Of a stretch of DNA of 64,000 nt, positions 8,490 through 16,985 are shown one piece after another. The stretch is taken from positions 1 to 64,000 of the forward strand of contig JAPOZM010000066.1 in NCBI GenBank assembly GCA_026706075.1, given 5' to 3'. The stretch comes from Gemmatimonadaceae bacterium (GTDB taxonomy: Bacteria; Latescibacterota; UBA2968; UBA8231). The notes beneath the pieces were generated by a model. It was not told the DNA's origin. It saw only the letters and a program-made list of their open reading frames with translations, and did not search any database. The first letter of the stretch is position 1. Each line of letters opens with the position of its first letter. The translations under genes and the position numbers were made by a program.

Positions 8490-10019
8490 TCAAGGGGCGT
8501 AGAAGCTGCGCGAGCGGTACTGGAAGAAGATGGCGCGGCGGTCCTGCTCTCCCGTCCACGGGTAGGCGCCGTGGGTCTGGGCCGAGGCCAGGAAGAGCAC
8601 CACGTCTCCCGCCTTGGCCTCCACGTGGCGCACCAGCCCCAGCTCGTCGTCGCAGGTGAGCACGCAGTCCGGCGCCCGGTAGCGCGTCTTGTGGCTGCCG
8701 GGGATGCAGACGAAGCCGCCGTCGGCGGCGGTCACGTCGCGCAGCTGCCAGGCGACGTTGAGGAACTCGGCGTAGACGCGGCCGTTCTGCTGCCGGTAGT
8801 GGGCGCTGACCCTCGGCGGCCCCCCGCCGGCGTGCAGCAGGTGCCCGGAGGACCCCTTGCCGAAGAGGAAGCTGGTACACAGCATGGCCTCGTAGCCGCT
8901 GCCCATGATCCAGTTGAGCCGCTGCACCAGGGCGGGGTCGGCGATCATGCGCTGGAAGGGCTCTCCGTGGGGGGCCGGCAGCTTCCAGGGATTGCCCAGG
9001 GACGACCGGTGGCCCCCGGTCCCGGCCAGCCGCTTCGAGTGCCCGGCCGCCGATCCGCCCTTCCCCGGGTTGGGGTTGGCATGGGCGTCGACCGCCTCGT
9101 TGGCCGCGGCCAGCCACTCGGCGTCCATCACGCCCTTCAGCACGAGGTGGCCGCACAGGTCCCAGTGGTAGAACTCCTTCTCGTCGATGCCGCTGGATTC
9201 GTCGCGGGTGTAGATCGAGGGGTGGTGGACGCCCCCCTCCTCCTCGAGCCAGGCGCGCTCGCCGTCGGACATCACCACCGGCGGCGGGTAGGGCCGGTTC
9301 GGGTTGTGGACCAGGGCCCGCTGCTCGGGCGTGAGGCTGGCCCTCCACTCCTCGTCGCCGTCCTCCTCGCCGCGGATCTCGGACTCGGCGGAAGGGCGCA
9401 TGCTGGTGCTCACGTAGCCGCAGGAGAGCAGCCGCTGCGGTCCCTGCCCCCGCCAGGGGCGCAGGCCGGTCAGCAGCGACGCGGCGTGGATCATCAGGTC
9501 GCCGGCCCTCAGCGCCGGCTGGCGCACGAGGCCCATGTCGTCGGCCCCGCTCACCAGGTCCCGCGGCGGCTCGACGGTGCTGGTGTGGCTGGCGGGCACG
9601 ACCACCAGGCCGCCGTCTCCCTCGGCGGCGTCGGCCAGGGCCCAGACGACGCGCACGGCCCTGGTGAGGGATTCCTGCCGCTCGCCGTAGGCCCGCGACC
9701 AGTCGAGGGGCTCGCCGCCGCCGGACAGGGCGGTGCCGTTGGCCTCGGCGCCGACCCCCAGCAGACGCGGGGACTCGTCGATGTGGAACTTGCCGCAGAT
9801 CTGCTCCAGGTAGCCGGTCAGCACCGGGTGGTGGCGCAGGGCCAGCAGGGGCGCCCCGGCAGGCGCCGACCAGCGCATCGGGCCCTCCAGCGGCCCGAGG
9901 CGTTCCAGGGCCTGGTTGCAGGCGGTCAGCTCCGCCGAGGTCAGAACACCGGGCAGGATCAGGTATCCGCCCACCTCGAGCTGGTAGCGCTCCTCCTCCG
10001 TCAGCTTCCGTTCCTCCAT
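8490..10019 (-). CDS. Duplicated phytanoyl-CoA dioxygenase (PhyH)-like protein
   Basis: A 509-residue protein containing two PhyH-like halves. The first (about 10-215) has ALADAAEGDGGLVVVPASHT and RAGDLMIHAASLLTG. The second (about 280-505) has FYHWDLCGHLVLKGVM, TAADGGFVCIPGSHKTRY and AGDVVLFLASAQTHGAYPW. The GGxxxxPGSH signature is kept in both, but I find no HxD iron pair in either half. In the second the likely position reads PRVSAHYRQQNGRVYAEF. It may be inactive, or use another metal arrangement. Start ATG has GAGGAGAGGAG nearby. It is divergent from oadG and coupled to the Eis-like gene. A role in small-molecule hydroxylation is only a family guess. Confidence 0.82.
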   Translation of the reverse strand: MEERKLTEEERYQLEVGGYLILPGVLTSAELTACNQALERLGPLEGPMRWSAPAGAPLLALRHHPVLTGYLEQICGKFHIDESPRLLGVGAEANGTALSGGGEPLDWSRAYGERQESLTRAVRVVWALADAAEGDGGLVVVPASHTSTVEPPRDLVSGADDMGLVRQPALRAGDLMIHAASLLTGLRPWRGQGPQRLLSCGYVSTSMRPSAESEIRGEEDGDEEWRASLTPEQRALVHNPNRPYPPPVVMSDGERAWLEEEGGVHHPSIYTRDESSGIDEKEFYHWDLCGHLVLKGVMDAEWLAAANEAVDAHANPNPGKGGSAAGHSKRLAGTGGHRSSLGNPWKLPAPHGEPFQRMIADPALVQRLNWIMGSGYEAMLCTSFLFGKGSSGHLLHAGGGPPRVSAHYRQQNGRVYAEFLNVAWQLRDVTAADGGFVCIPGSHKTRYRAPDCVLTCDDELGLVRHVEAKAGDVVLFLASAQTHGAYPWTGEQDRRAIFFQYRSRSFYAP

Positions 10020-10096
10020 CGGTCTCTCCTCTCCTCAAGGGCGCCCTCCGCCTACCTCTGGCGGAGCCGCTTCCTGTACGCGAGACTTGGTAATCT

Positions 10097-10354
10097 ATGT
10101 CTGATTTCGACCTCGGACTCCAGCGCATCGTCGAGGGACAGGGCCTGCCGATCGCCTTGGCCGGCCTGACCATCGTCTTCACGGCCCTGCTCCTCATCAC
10201 CCTCTTCATCACCCTGCTGCCCCGCATCCTGGCGATGGTGGCCAGGCGGTTCCCGGAAACGGTGCACCACGCGCCCCGCCGGGTCGAGACGCCGCGCGAG
10301 GATCCGGCCGCCGTCGCCGCCGCCGTCTGGGCCTACACCCGGACCCGGGCCTGA
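10097..10354 (+). CDS. oadG: Sodium-pump decarboxylase gamma subunit (OadG-like)
   Basis: An 85-residue small membrane subunit. A single transmembrane helix at about 18-42 (LAGLTIVFTALLLITLF) is followed by a cytoplasmic tail, and the C-terminal EDPAAVAAAVWAYTRTR matches the OadG helix that binds the alpha subunit. In the oxaloacetate/methylmalonyl-CoA decarboxylase pumps, gamma holds alpha on the membrane beta subunit. It is the first gene of oadG-oadB-oadA, 10 bases before oadB. No strong ribosome site is seen; TAATCT stands just before the ATG. Confidence 0.88.
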   Translation: MSDFDLGLQRIVEGQGLPIALAGLTIVFTALLLITLFITLLPRILAMVARRFPETVHHAPRRVETPREDPAAVAAAVWAYTRTRA

Positions 10355-10364
10355 CGCCGGCGCC

Positions 10365-11492
10365 ATGAGCGTCCTCTTCGAGTTCCTCGGCACCACGGGG
10401 TTCGCCACCATGACCTGGGGCAACGTCCTCATGGTCGTGATCGGCCTGATCTTCATCACCCTGGCCATCACCAAGGACTACGAGCCCCTGCTGCTGCTGC
10501 CGATCGGCTTCGGCGCCATCGTCGGCAACATCGCCGCGATCCCGAGCATGGCCGTCGGTGTCTACGACGAGGGCAGCGTTCTCTACTACCTCTACTTCGG
10601 CGTCAGCCATGGCGTCTACCCGCCGCTGATCTTCCTCGGCATCGGCGCCATGACCGACTTCTCCACCATGCTCTCCAACCCGCGGCTGGTCATGCTCGGG
10701 GCCGCCGCCCAGGTGGGCATCTTCCTCACCCTCATCGGCGCCCTCTACCTCGGCTTCACCCCCGAGGAGTCCGGCGCCATCGGCATCATCGGCGGCGCCG
10801 ACGGCCCCACGGCGATCTTCCTCTCCGCCAAGCTCGCCCCGCACCTGATCAGCGCCATCGCCATCGCCGCCTACTCCTACATGGCCCTGGTGCCGGTCAT
10901 CCAACCGCCGGTCATGCGCCTGCTGACGACGCGCAAGGAGCGCCTCATCCGCATGGCGCCGCCGCGCCAGGTGTCCCGCCGGGAGCGCATCGTCTTCCCC
11001 ATCGCCGCCTTCCTCATCGCCGCCGTCATCGCCCCCGGCTCCCTGGCCCTGGTGGGCATGCTCATGTTCGGCAACCTGCTGAAGGAGAGCGGCGTCACCG
11101 AGCGCCTGGCGGAGACGGCGCGCCACGCCTTCGTGGACACCGTCACCATCCTCCTGGGGTTCTCGGTGGGGGCCAGCACCCAGGCCCAGGTCTTCCTCAC
11201 GCCCCAGTCGGTGCTGATCTTCGGCCTCGGCGCCCTCTCCTTCGCCATGGCCACCGCCGGCGGCGTGCTCTTCGCCAAGTTCCTCAACCTCTTCACCGAG
11301 AACAAGATCAACCCCCTCGTCGGCGCCGCGGGCGTGTCGGCCGTCCCCGACTCGGCGCGCGTGGTGCAGATGCTGGGCCACCAGGAGGATCCTCACAACC
11401 ACCTGCTGATGCACGCCATGGCCCCGAACGTGGCCGGCGTCATCGGCTCTGCCATCTGCGCCGGCATCCTGTGGTCGGTCATGGTGAAGTGA
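10365..11492 (+). CDS. oadB: Sodium ion-translocating decarboxylase, beta subunit
   Basis: A 375-residue polytopic inner-membrane protein that decarboxylates carboxybiotin and exports Na+. Family signatures are SHGVYPPLIFLGIGAMTDFS, the conserved pore segment IGIIGGADGPTAIFLS (its Asp is the Na+/proton site in OadB) and INPLVGAAGVSAVPDSARV near the C-terminus. Length is typical of the shorter OadB/GcdB forms. It sits between oadG and oadA, with its stop one base before the oadA start, so the three are clearly one transcript. Whether the complex works on oxaloacetate, methylmalonyl-CoA or glutaconyl-CoA depends on the alpha subunit, which here favours oxaloacetate. Confidence 0.95.
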   Translation: MSVLFEFLGTTGFATMTWGNVLMVVIGLIFITLAITKDYEPLLLLPIGFGAIVGNIAAIPSMAVGVYDEGSVLYYLYFGVSHGVYPPLIFLGIGAMTDFSTMLSNPRLVMLGAAAQVGIFLTLIGALYLGFTPEESGAIGIIGGADGPTAIFLSAKLAPHLISAIAIAAYSYMALVPVIQPPVMRLLTTRKERLIRMAPPRQVSRRERIVFPIAAFLIAAVIAPGSLALVGMLMFGNLLKESGVTERLAETARHAFVDTVTILLGFSVGASTQAQVFLTPQSVLIFGLGALSFAMATAGGVLFAKFLNLFTENKINPLVGAAGVSAVPDSARVVQMLGHQEDPHNHLLMHAMAPNVAGVIGSAICAGILWSVMVK

Positions 11493-11493
11493 T

Positions 11494-13461
11494 ATGACGA
11501 AGAAGGTCACCTTCATGTGCACCGCCTTCCGCGACGGCTTCCAGTCCGTGTACGGAGCGCGGGTGCTCACGCCCGATTTCCTTCCCGCCCTGGAGGCCGC
11601 CCGCGAGGCCGGCATCGACTACTTCGAGGCCGGCGGCGGGGCCCGCTTCCAGTCCCTCTACTTCTACTGCAACGAGGACGCCTTCGACATGATGGACGCC
11701 TTCCGGGAGACCGCCGGCCCGGAGGCGAACCTGCAGACCTTGTCGCGGGGCGTGAACGTCGTCGGCCTCGACTCGCAGCCGAGCGACATCATCAAGCTCC
11801 ACGCCGACCTCTTCGCGCGCCACGGCATGACGACGATCCGCAACTTCGACGCCCTCAACGACGTGGACAACCTCGTCCACTCGGGCCGCTGCATCGTCGA
11901 GGCGGGTCTCAAGCACCAGGTCTGCGTCACCATGATGGCCCTGCCGCCAGGGTGCCGCGGCGCCCACGACCCGGCCTTCTACACCGAGACCCTGCGCAGG
12001 ATCCTCGACGCCGACATCCCCTTCGACTCGGTCTGCTTCAAGGACGCCTCCGGCACGACGGTGCCGGCCACCGTCTTCGAGACCATCGTGCAGGCCCGGA
12101 GGCTGCTGCCCGAGGGCACCTTCATCCACTTCCACACCCACGAGACCGCCGGCATCTCGGTGCAGGCCTACAACGCTGCCCTCGACGCCGGCGCCGACGC
12201 CATCGACCTGTCGCTGGCGCCGGTCTCGGGAGGCACCTGCCAGCCCGACGTGCTGGTCATGTGGCACGGCCTGCGCGACACCGAGTACGACCTGGACATC
12301 GACGTCGACAAGGTCCGGGAGGCGGAAGAGGTCTTCAAGGAGTGCATGCGCGACTACTACCTGCCGCCCGAGGCGGTGGCCGTGGAGCCCATGATCCCCT
12401 GGAGCCCGATGCCCGGAGGAGCGCTCACCGCCAACACCCAGATGCTGCGCGACAACGGCATCATGGACCGCTACCCGGAGATGATCCGCGCCATGGGTGA
12501 CGTCGTCGAGCGCGGCGGCTTCGGCACCTCGGTGACGCCCGTCTCCCAGTTCTACTTCCAGCAGGCCTTCAACAACGTCATGCTCGGCCCCTGGGAGCGC
12601 ATCGCCGACGACTACGGCCGCATGGTCCTCGGGTATTTCGGCAAGACACCGGTGCCGCCCGATCCCGAGGTCGTGGCCCGGGCCAGCGAGCAGCTCGGTC
12701 TGAAGCCGACCGACCGGCCGCCCCTGGAGCTGGACGACGCCGACCCCGAGAAGGGTGTCGGACCGGCGCGCAAGCGTCTGGTAGCAGAGGGGCTGGAAGC
12801 GACGGACGAGAGCATCTTCATCGCCGCCGCCTGCGGTGAGAAGGGGATCGCCTTCCTCAAAGGCGAGGCCGAACTGGGGGTCCGCAAGATCGACGACGCG
12901 GCACCCGAGCCGGCCAGGGCGGCACCCGCGCCCGCGGCGCCTGCGCCCCCGGCGCGCGCAGCCGAACCCCCACCATCAGCACCCCCACCCGCACCCGTCC
13001 CCGAAGGTCCGGCCTCCTACTCGGTCAGGGTGGAGGGCCGCTCCTACACCGTCGTCGTCGAAGGCGACAAGGTGAGGGTTGGCGACAAGACCTACGACGT
13101 GAGCGCGGACGAAGGCGGCCAGCCCGCTGCCGCCGAGAGCGCCCCCGCGGCGCCGGCTGCCGCCCCTGCGGAGAGCACTGCCAGTCCTGCCGAGCCCGCC
13201 GCACCCACGGCCCCCGGCGGCGCGGCCGAGACCGCGGGCGGTACGGTGCCCGTGGAATCGCACATGCCCGGCAAGGTGGTGCGCATCGTTGCCGAGCCGG
13301 GAACCGCGGTCAGCGACGGCGACACCGTGGTCATGATCGAGGCGATGAAGATGGAGGTGCCCGTGCCATCCCCCGTGAGCGGCACCGTCGTCTCGGTGGC
13401 GGTCTCGGCGGGGGATCAGGTCGGCGAGTCGCAGGTCCTGGCGGCGGTGCAGCCGGACTGA
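11494..13461 (+). CDS. oadA: Oxaloacetate decarboxylase alpha subunit / carboxyltransferase with biotinyl domain
   Basis: A 655-residue soluble subunit. Residues 1-290 form the HMGL-like carboxyltransferase barrel: metal Asp in FRDGFQSVYGARV, the Lys of VCFKDASGTTV (carbamylated in homologues) and FIHFHTHETAG. The PYC/OADA conserved domain follows to about 450 (VEPMIPWSPMPGGALTANTQ). Two Ala/Pro-rich linkers flank a small beta domain (SVRVEGRSYTVVVEG). The C-terminal biotinyl domain has EAMKMEV with biotin Lys at about 619. The N-terminal motif FMCTAFRDG differs from the usual TDTTLRDG. With OadB and OadG it would couple decarboxylation of oxaloacetate to Na+ export; run with biotin carboxylase it could instead act as a pyruvate carboxylase B subunit. 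Confidence 0.94.
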   Translation: MTKKVTFMCTAFRDGFQSVYGARVLTPDFLPALEAAREAGIDYFEAGGGARFQSLYFYCNEDAFDMMDAFRETAGPEANLQTLSRGVNVVGLDSQPSDIIKLHADLFARHGMTTIRNFDALNDVDNLVHSGRCIVEAGLKHQVCVTMMALPPGCRGAHDPAFYTETLRRILDADIPFDSVCFKDASGTTVPATVFETIVQARRLLPEGTFIHFHTHETAGISVQAYNAALDAGADAIDLSLAPVSGGTCQPDVLVMWHGLRDTEYDLDIDVDKVREAEEVFKECMRDYYLPPEAVAVEPMIPWSPMPGGALTANTQMLRDNGIMDRYPEMIRAMGDVVERGGFGTSVTPVSQFYFQQAFNNVMLGPWERIADDYGRMVLGYFGKTPVPPDPEVVARASEQLGLKPTDRPPLELDDADPEKGVGPARKRLVAEGLEATDESIFIAAACGEKGIAFLKGEAELGVRKIDDAAPEPARAAPAPAAPAPPARAAEPPPSAPPPAPVPEGPASYSVRVEGRSYTVVVEGDKVRVGDKTYDVSADEGGQPAAAESAPAAPAAAPAESTASPAEPAAPTAPGGAAETAGGTVPVESHMPGKVVRIVAEPGTAVSDGDTVVMIEAMKMEVPVPSPVSGTVVSVAVSAGDQVGESQVLAAVQPD

Positions 13462-13596
13462 GGGCGGCTGTGAGGTTGGCGACCTGGAACGCGCGGCTCT
13501 GATCGAGGCGTAGCACGAGGTCACACGCAGTTCGGGGCGCGCAAGCGGTGCTGCCAGTTCCCAGGCAGCTCAGGTCCGGCGAACTCGGGTCCCGAG

Positions 13597-14058
13597 GTGC
13601 TTCAGCAAATCTCCATAAAGCCCTTCGAGAGCAAAGACCAGGAGGCTGTCCGGAGCCTGATCCTTGCCGGACTCGCCGAGCACTGGGGCCAAGTGGACCC
13701 GGCGCTCAATCCGGATCTGAACGACATGGCTGCCAGCTACAGGAATGCGACCTTCCTGGTAGCCTGGCTCGACGGCAGGATCATCGGCTGCGGTGCCCTG
13801 GTTCCCAGGTCGGATCAGACGGCGGAGATCGTCAGGATGTCGGTGGCCTCGGAGTGTCGCCGGCAGGGAATCGGCAGGGCGATCCTCGCACGGCTCTGCC
13901 AGGAGGCCAGGCAGTCAGGACACCGGCGCATCGTCCTGGAAACGACTGCTACCTGGGATGGCGTCATCAGGTTCTACGAACGGTTCGGCTTTCGAGTCAC
14001 GCACCGCCGGGACGGCCGATCCGGCGGCGAGGTCCACTTCGCTCTCGAGGAGCCGTGA
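13597..14058 (+). CDS. GNAT family N-acetyltransferase
   Basis: A 153-residue single-domain GNAT enzyme. The order is IKPFESKDQEAVRSLILAGL, then AWLDGRIIGCGALVP, the acetyl-CoA loop VASECRRQGIGRAILARL and the closing strand FYERFGFRVTHRR. Family members acetylate amines, peptides or small molecules; the substrate is not predictable. The GTG start has only GAG directly before it. The 135 bases between oadA and this gene hold no gene I can support. The gene is somewhat less G/C-rich than its neighbours and converges on a DUF5916 gene 17 bases away, which could mean later arrival. Confidence 0.85.
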   Translation: MLQQISIKPFESKDQEAVRSLILAGLAEHWGQVDPALNPDLNDMAASYRNATFLVAWLDGRIIGCGALVPRSDQTAEIVRMSVASECRRQGIGRAILARLCQEARQSGHRRIVLETTATWDGVIRFYERFGFRVTHRRDGRSGGEVHFALEEP

Positions 14059-14075
14059 CCGCTCAGGCCTGACGG

Positions 14076-16163
14076 TCAGATGACCCCGAAGAGATAGGCG
14101 ATCTTGCTGAACGCCGCCCTTGTGCGATCGTCATCGCGAACGAGGACCAGGTAGAAGTGGCTCTCCGGCGTGAACTCGTAGTCGAAGACGGTGTTGAAGT
14201 TGTCCTTCGTCGTGGCTTCGGTCTGCTCCATGACCCGCTCGTGGAACAGCCGGAGACCGACGCGGCGGGTGAACTGGTAGTTCGTCGTCGTGCGCAGGAC
14301 GAGGGTTTCACGCCGGCCGCGCCAGTCGAAACGGTCGGCGGCCAGGCTGATCGTCAGCCGCTCGAACAGGTTGGCCCTGGCGTCCAGGCTGCCGAACCAG
14401 GTGAAGGCGCCCTGACGAGTACCGATCTGGTTGTGGACACGGACGAAGCCCCACGTCGAGGTGTAGTCGACGACGAGCCCGGCGAATCGCGTGCTCCAGA
14501 GGCTTCCCGCTTCTCGCAGTTGTCCGACGCGGGCCCGGGAGAAGAAGTCGAAGCGGCCTGCATGGAGCGATCCCTCGGCCTGGGCATACTGCTGCCGAAG
14601 ACGGCCCGTCTCGTCCGTCTGCCGAAACACCCGGCCGCGAAGCAGGAGGGCATTCAGTGTGCTGCCCTCGGAGTAGTTGTCGACGAAGGTCAGGTTGCCC
14701 CGGGCGCGGCGGTACGCCTCGTCTTCCAGACCGGTCTCGTTGGGCCGGAACCCCGCGCGGATCTCTTCCAGCTCCAGGAAGCCGTTGAGGCCCGACTGGT
14801 TGCGCCAGTTGGTCGAGGCGTGATAGGCATAGTGGGGGCTGCCGCCGCTGGAGTTGCCCACGAGCTGGCCCGTGGCCGTCCAGTCACGCCCGAGACCGAG
14901 GCGGCCGTTGACGGACAGCAGGCCCACGTCGCGGTCGTCCTGGTGCTTGTGGACTGCCATGGCGCCGATGACGGTCCGCTCGCCGATGTCACGGTTGAGG
15001 CGGAGGTTGACGAGGTTTGCGCGCCTCTTGGCATCGCCGTCGTAGCGGTCGATGACCTTGCCGTAGGTGTTCAGGGCGGCCCACGTGTAGCCGCCCGCTT
15101 TCCCCGTGGCCTTGACGCCCAGGTCGATCTCCTGCACCCGGCGCGTGTAGAACAGGCGCAGGGGCAGATCGAAGAGCTCCGCTCCGTCGCGAAAGAACGG
15201 CCGGCGTTCGGGCAGGGACACCTCACGGTCGTCGTTGACGTTTATCACCGTCGGATCGCTCTCCAGCTGCGAGAAGTCCGGGAAGACCGTCAGGTTGCCG
15301 ATCAGGCTGCGCGAGGGCTGGTAGATCAGGTCGACGCCGGCGTCTCCATCGTCCGGGCGGTCCTGGAGAAGGCGGTAGCTGGCGTACGGCAGGAGATCCA
15401 GGCTGGCCGTCCCCGCCGCGGCCTCCATCAGATCGAGCCCCCGAAGCTCTCCGAACTCGGATACGCGGCCGAAGGCGCCGCCCGTGTCGGACCAGGAATA
15501 GGACTCCTGGTCGATGGGGTGGGCCCGCCAGAAGTTGATGCCCCAGGTGGTGCCCTCCTCATCGTACTGCAGTTCCGCCAATGGTATGGCGAACTCGGCG
15601 GTCCAGTAGTCCGGGTGTTTCCGGACCTCCGCTTCCCAGGAGGCGTCCCAGGAAAAGTTGAAGGAGCTCTCGTTGCTGAGACGCTGGTCCATCTGGGTGG
15701 CGAGGGTGTTGATGCCGAAGATGTAGGCATTGCGGCGGTCGTGGTAGGTGTCGAGGACGACCTCGACGGCGTCGTCGTTCCAGATCCGGGTGTCGCGGCG
15801 GGTCAGGGTCTCCCGGAGCCGGGTCATCTCCGGTTCCCAGCAGCGAAAGCCGACATAGATCGCCACCGCATCATAGAGAACGAATGCCTCCGTGCGGAGC
15901 CGCGCGGGCATGCCGCGGGTCTGCTGTGCGCGGTAGAAGTCGCCGGCCACCTCGGCTTCCTGCCAGGCCGGCTCGGAGAGATGGCCGTCGATGCGGATGG
16001 GCTGATCGACGCGCAGGGCCCTTACCACGCGAGGGGAGTCGTCCGCCGAATCGGCGGGAACCGGGTCGGCTGCAACGAGAGCGGCCCAGCAGGCGGCCCA
16101 TCGGAGGGATCGCCGAGCGGTGCCCCATGCGCCTCGCGAAGACTCTGAAGAGGACGTGACCAT
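14076..16163 (-). CDS. DUF5916 protein with carbohydrate-binding family 9-like N-terminus
   Basis: A 695-residue exported protein. A signal-like stretch (about 20-42, RWAACWAALVAADPVPADSA) precedes a CBM9-like sandwich at about 50-235 (IDGHLSEPAWQEAEVAG, WNDDAVEVVLDTYHDRRN, TWGINFWRAHPID). The DUF5916 region follows, with the hallmark LTVFPDFSQLESDP and LPERRPFFRDGAELF, and alternating beta strands to the C-terminus that suggest an outer-membrane barrel. Function of DUF5916 is not established. The ATG has GGAGG only two bases upstream; a TTG three codons earlier is the alternative. A second DUF5916 gene lies 0.8 kb away on the other strand, with a small transferred-looking unit between them. 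Confidence 0.86.
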   Translation of the reverse strand: MVTSSSESSRGAWGTARRSLRWAACWAALVAADPVPADSADDSPRVVRALRVDQPIRIDGHLSEPAWQEAEVAGDFYRAQQTRGMPARLRTEAFVLYDAVAIYVGFRCWEPEMTRLRETLTRRDTRIWNDDAVEVVLDTYHDRRNAYIFGINTLATQMDQRLSNESSFNFSWDASWEAEVRKHPDYWTAEFAIPLAELQYDEEGTTWGINFWRAHPIDQESYSWSDTGGAFGRVSEFGELRGLDLMEAAAGTASLDLLPYASYRLLQDRPDDGDAGVDLIYQPSRSLIGNLTVFPDFSQLESDPTVINVNDDREVSLPERRPFFRDGAELFDLPLRLFYTRRVQEIDLGVKATGKAGGYTWAALNTYGKVIDRYDGDAKRRANLVNLRLNRDIGERTVIGAMAVHKHQDDRDVGLLSVNGRLGLGRDWTATGQLVGNSSGGSPHYAYHASTNWRNQSGLNGFLELEEIRAGFRPNETGLEDEAYRRARGNLTFVDNYSEGSTLNALLLRGRVFRQTDETGRLRQQYAQAEGSLHAGRFDFFSRARVGQLREAGSLWSTRFAGLVVDYTSTWGFVRVHNQIGTRQGAFTWFGSLDARANLFERLTISLAADRFDWRGRRETLVLRTTTNYQFTRRVGLRLFHERVMEQTEATTKDNFNTVFDYEFTPESHFYLVLVRDDDRTRAAFSKIAYLFGVI

Positions 16164-16225
16164 GTCCTCCAATGGCTATGCGGGGACCCGCTACAATGGC
16201 AACAGGTATTCGGCTCCCGCCCCAC

Positions 16226-16260
16226 TTGACATCCCTTCCACGGAACCTAGTCTCGGTTCC
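16226..16260 (+). promoter_or_regulatory. Promoter with overlapping palindrome, probably leaderless
   Basis: TTGACA (16226-16231), a 16-base spacer and TAGTCT (16248-16253) make a sigma70-type promoter. The -10 lies inside a 19-base near-palindrome at 16242-16260, with arms GGAACCTAG and CTCGGTTCC (one mismatch). The ATG of the small ORF is the very next base, so the transcript would start at or near the start codon. This geometry fits autorepression. Confidence 0.55.
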
Positions 16261-16380
16261 ATGGATACGCAGACCCTTCCGGGGCATGCGGACCGGCGCG
16301 ATGGCTGGCGAGCCCGGTACCTGTGGGACCGGCTGTATCCCGATATCAACGACTTTGCCATCGCGGTGAGGAACAGGTGA
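16261..16380 (+). CDS. Small ORF (39 residues) upstream of the DUF6933 gene
   Basis: The product begins MDTQTLPGHADRRDGWRARY and ends in DRLYPDINDFAIAVRNR. I recognise no family. Support comes from context. It starts directly after a promoter/palindrome unit, and its stop overlaps the GTG start of the next gene as GTGA, the usual coupling in this genome. The DNA is visibly more A/T-rich than the flanking DUF5916 genes. It could be an antitoxin-like or leader peptide, or a chance ORF. Alternative in-frame starts exist upstream (for example 16165-16180), but these lie before the promoter. Confidence 0.4.
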   Translation: MDTQTLPGHADRRDGWRARYLWDRLYPDINDFAIAVRNR

Positions 16381-16889
16381 TCGTTCGAGTATCAGCCAAG
16401 CTCGGCAGGAAAATCCACCAGAGCCCGGACAGGGTTCTTCCTGCCGATCCCAATCCCTTCGCCGACTGGTCGACCCACTTGTTCAGGGCCGACCGAACTC
16501 AATACATCCTGGTCACCAACACGGCATCCCTCTACTCCATGGTGATGTATGGCAGAAGCATTACCGATGACTGTCGCTTCCTGGATCGGATCACGAGCTA
16601 CATTGGTGAGTTCCTTCGGGCAGACGACCACGGATTCATCTTCGAGCGGTTGATCGTACCCCACCTCGAACGAGTGAGCTTTTCCAAGGCACTCAACCGA
16701 TCCGTAATCGGTTCCATGAACGATCTCGTCTTCCAGGCTCAGTTTCACTTGATCGAAGGTCTCATGTCGCCGTTCGATGTGTCGTTCCGCTTGAACGAAA
16801 CACCCTTCTCGTGTCTGGAGCATGTCGACCCACGAGCGTCCTTCCAGCACCTTGCTGTCCAAGGTGCGGGGAAGGCCGGGCCCCCGTAG
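16377..16889 (+). CDS. DUF6933-like protein
   Basis: A 170-residue protein resembling DUF6933. Features are the opening IVRVSAKLGRKI, the strand pair ADWSTHLFRADRTQYILVTN and LYSMVMYGRSI, and the late motif FSKALNRSVIGSMNDLVFQA. The family has no established function that I know; members tend to sit in accessory regions. The GTG start overlaps the stop of the 39-residue ORF by four bases, so the two form one unit under the promoter at 16226-16253. Base composition and codon use are less G/C-rich than in the neighbours, which suggests transfer. There is no signal peptide. A toxin-antitoxin-like role is a guess from the architecture only. Confidence 0.65.
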   Translation: MIVRVSAKLGRKIHQSPDRVLPADPNPFADWSTHLFRADRTQYILVTNTASLYSMVMYGRSITDDCRFLDRITSYIGEFLRADDHGFIFERLIVPHLERVSFSKALNRSVIGSMNDLVFQAQFHLIEGLMSPFDVSFRLNETPFSCLEHVDPRASFQHLAVQGAGKAGPP

Positions 16890-16985
16890 CCAGGTGGGTC
16901 ACTCCCGCCTTTCCCCTTGACATTGTGTAGAGCGAACAGTCCTGTACTGAGCAAGCCTCGATCCCAATCCCCCGGGAGGGCCACC

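Noticed and set aside
13541..13575. Hairpin GCTGCC/GGCAGC as a terminator after oadA
   Set aside because: A six-base stem with no T run and nearly 90 bases from the stop; too weak to call.
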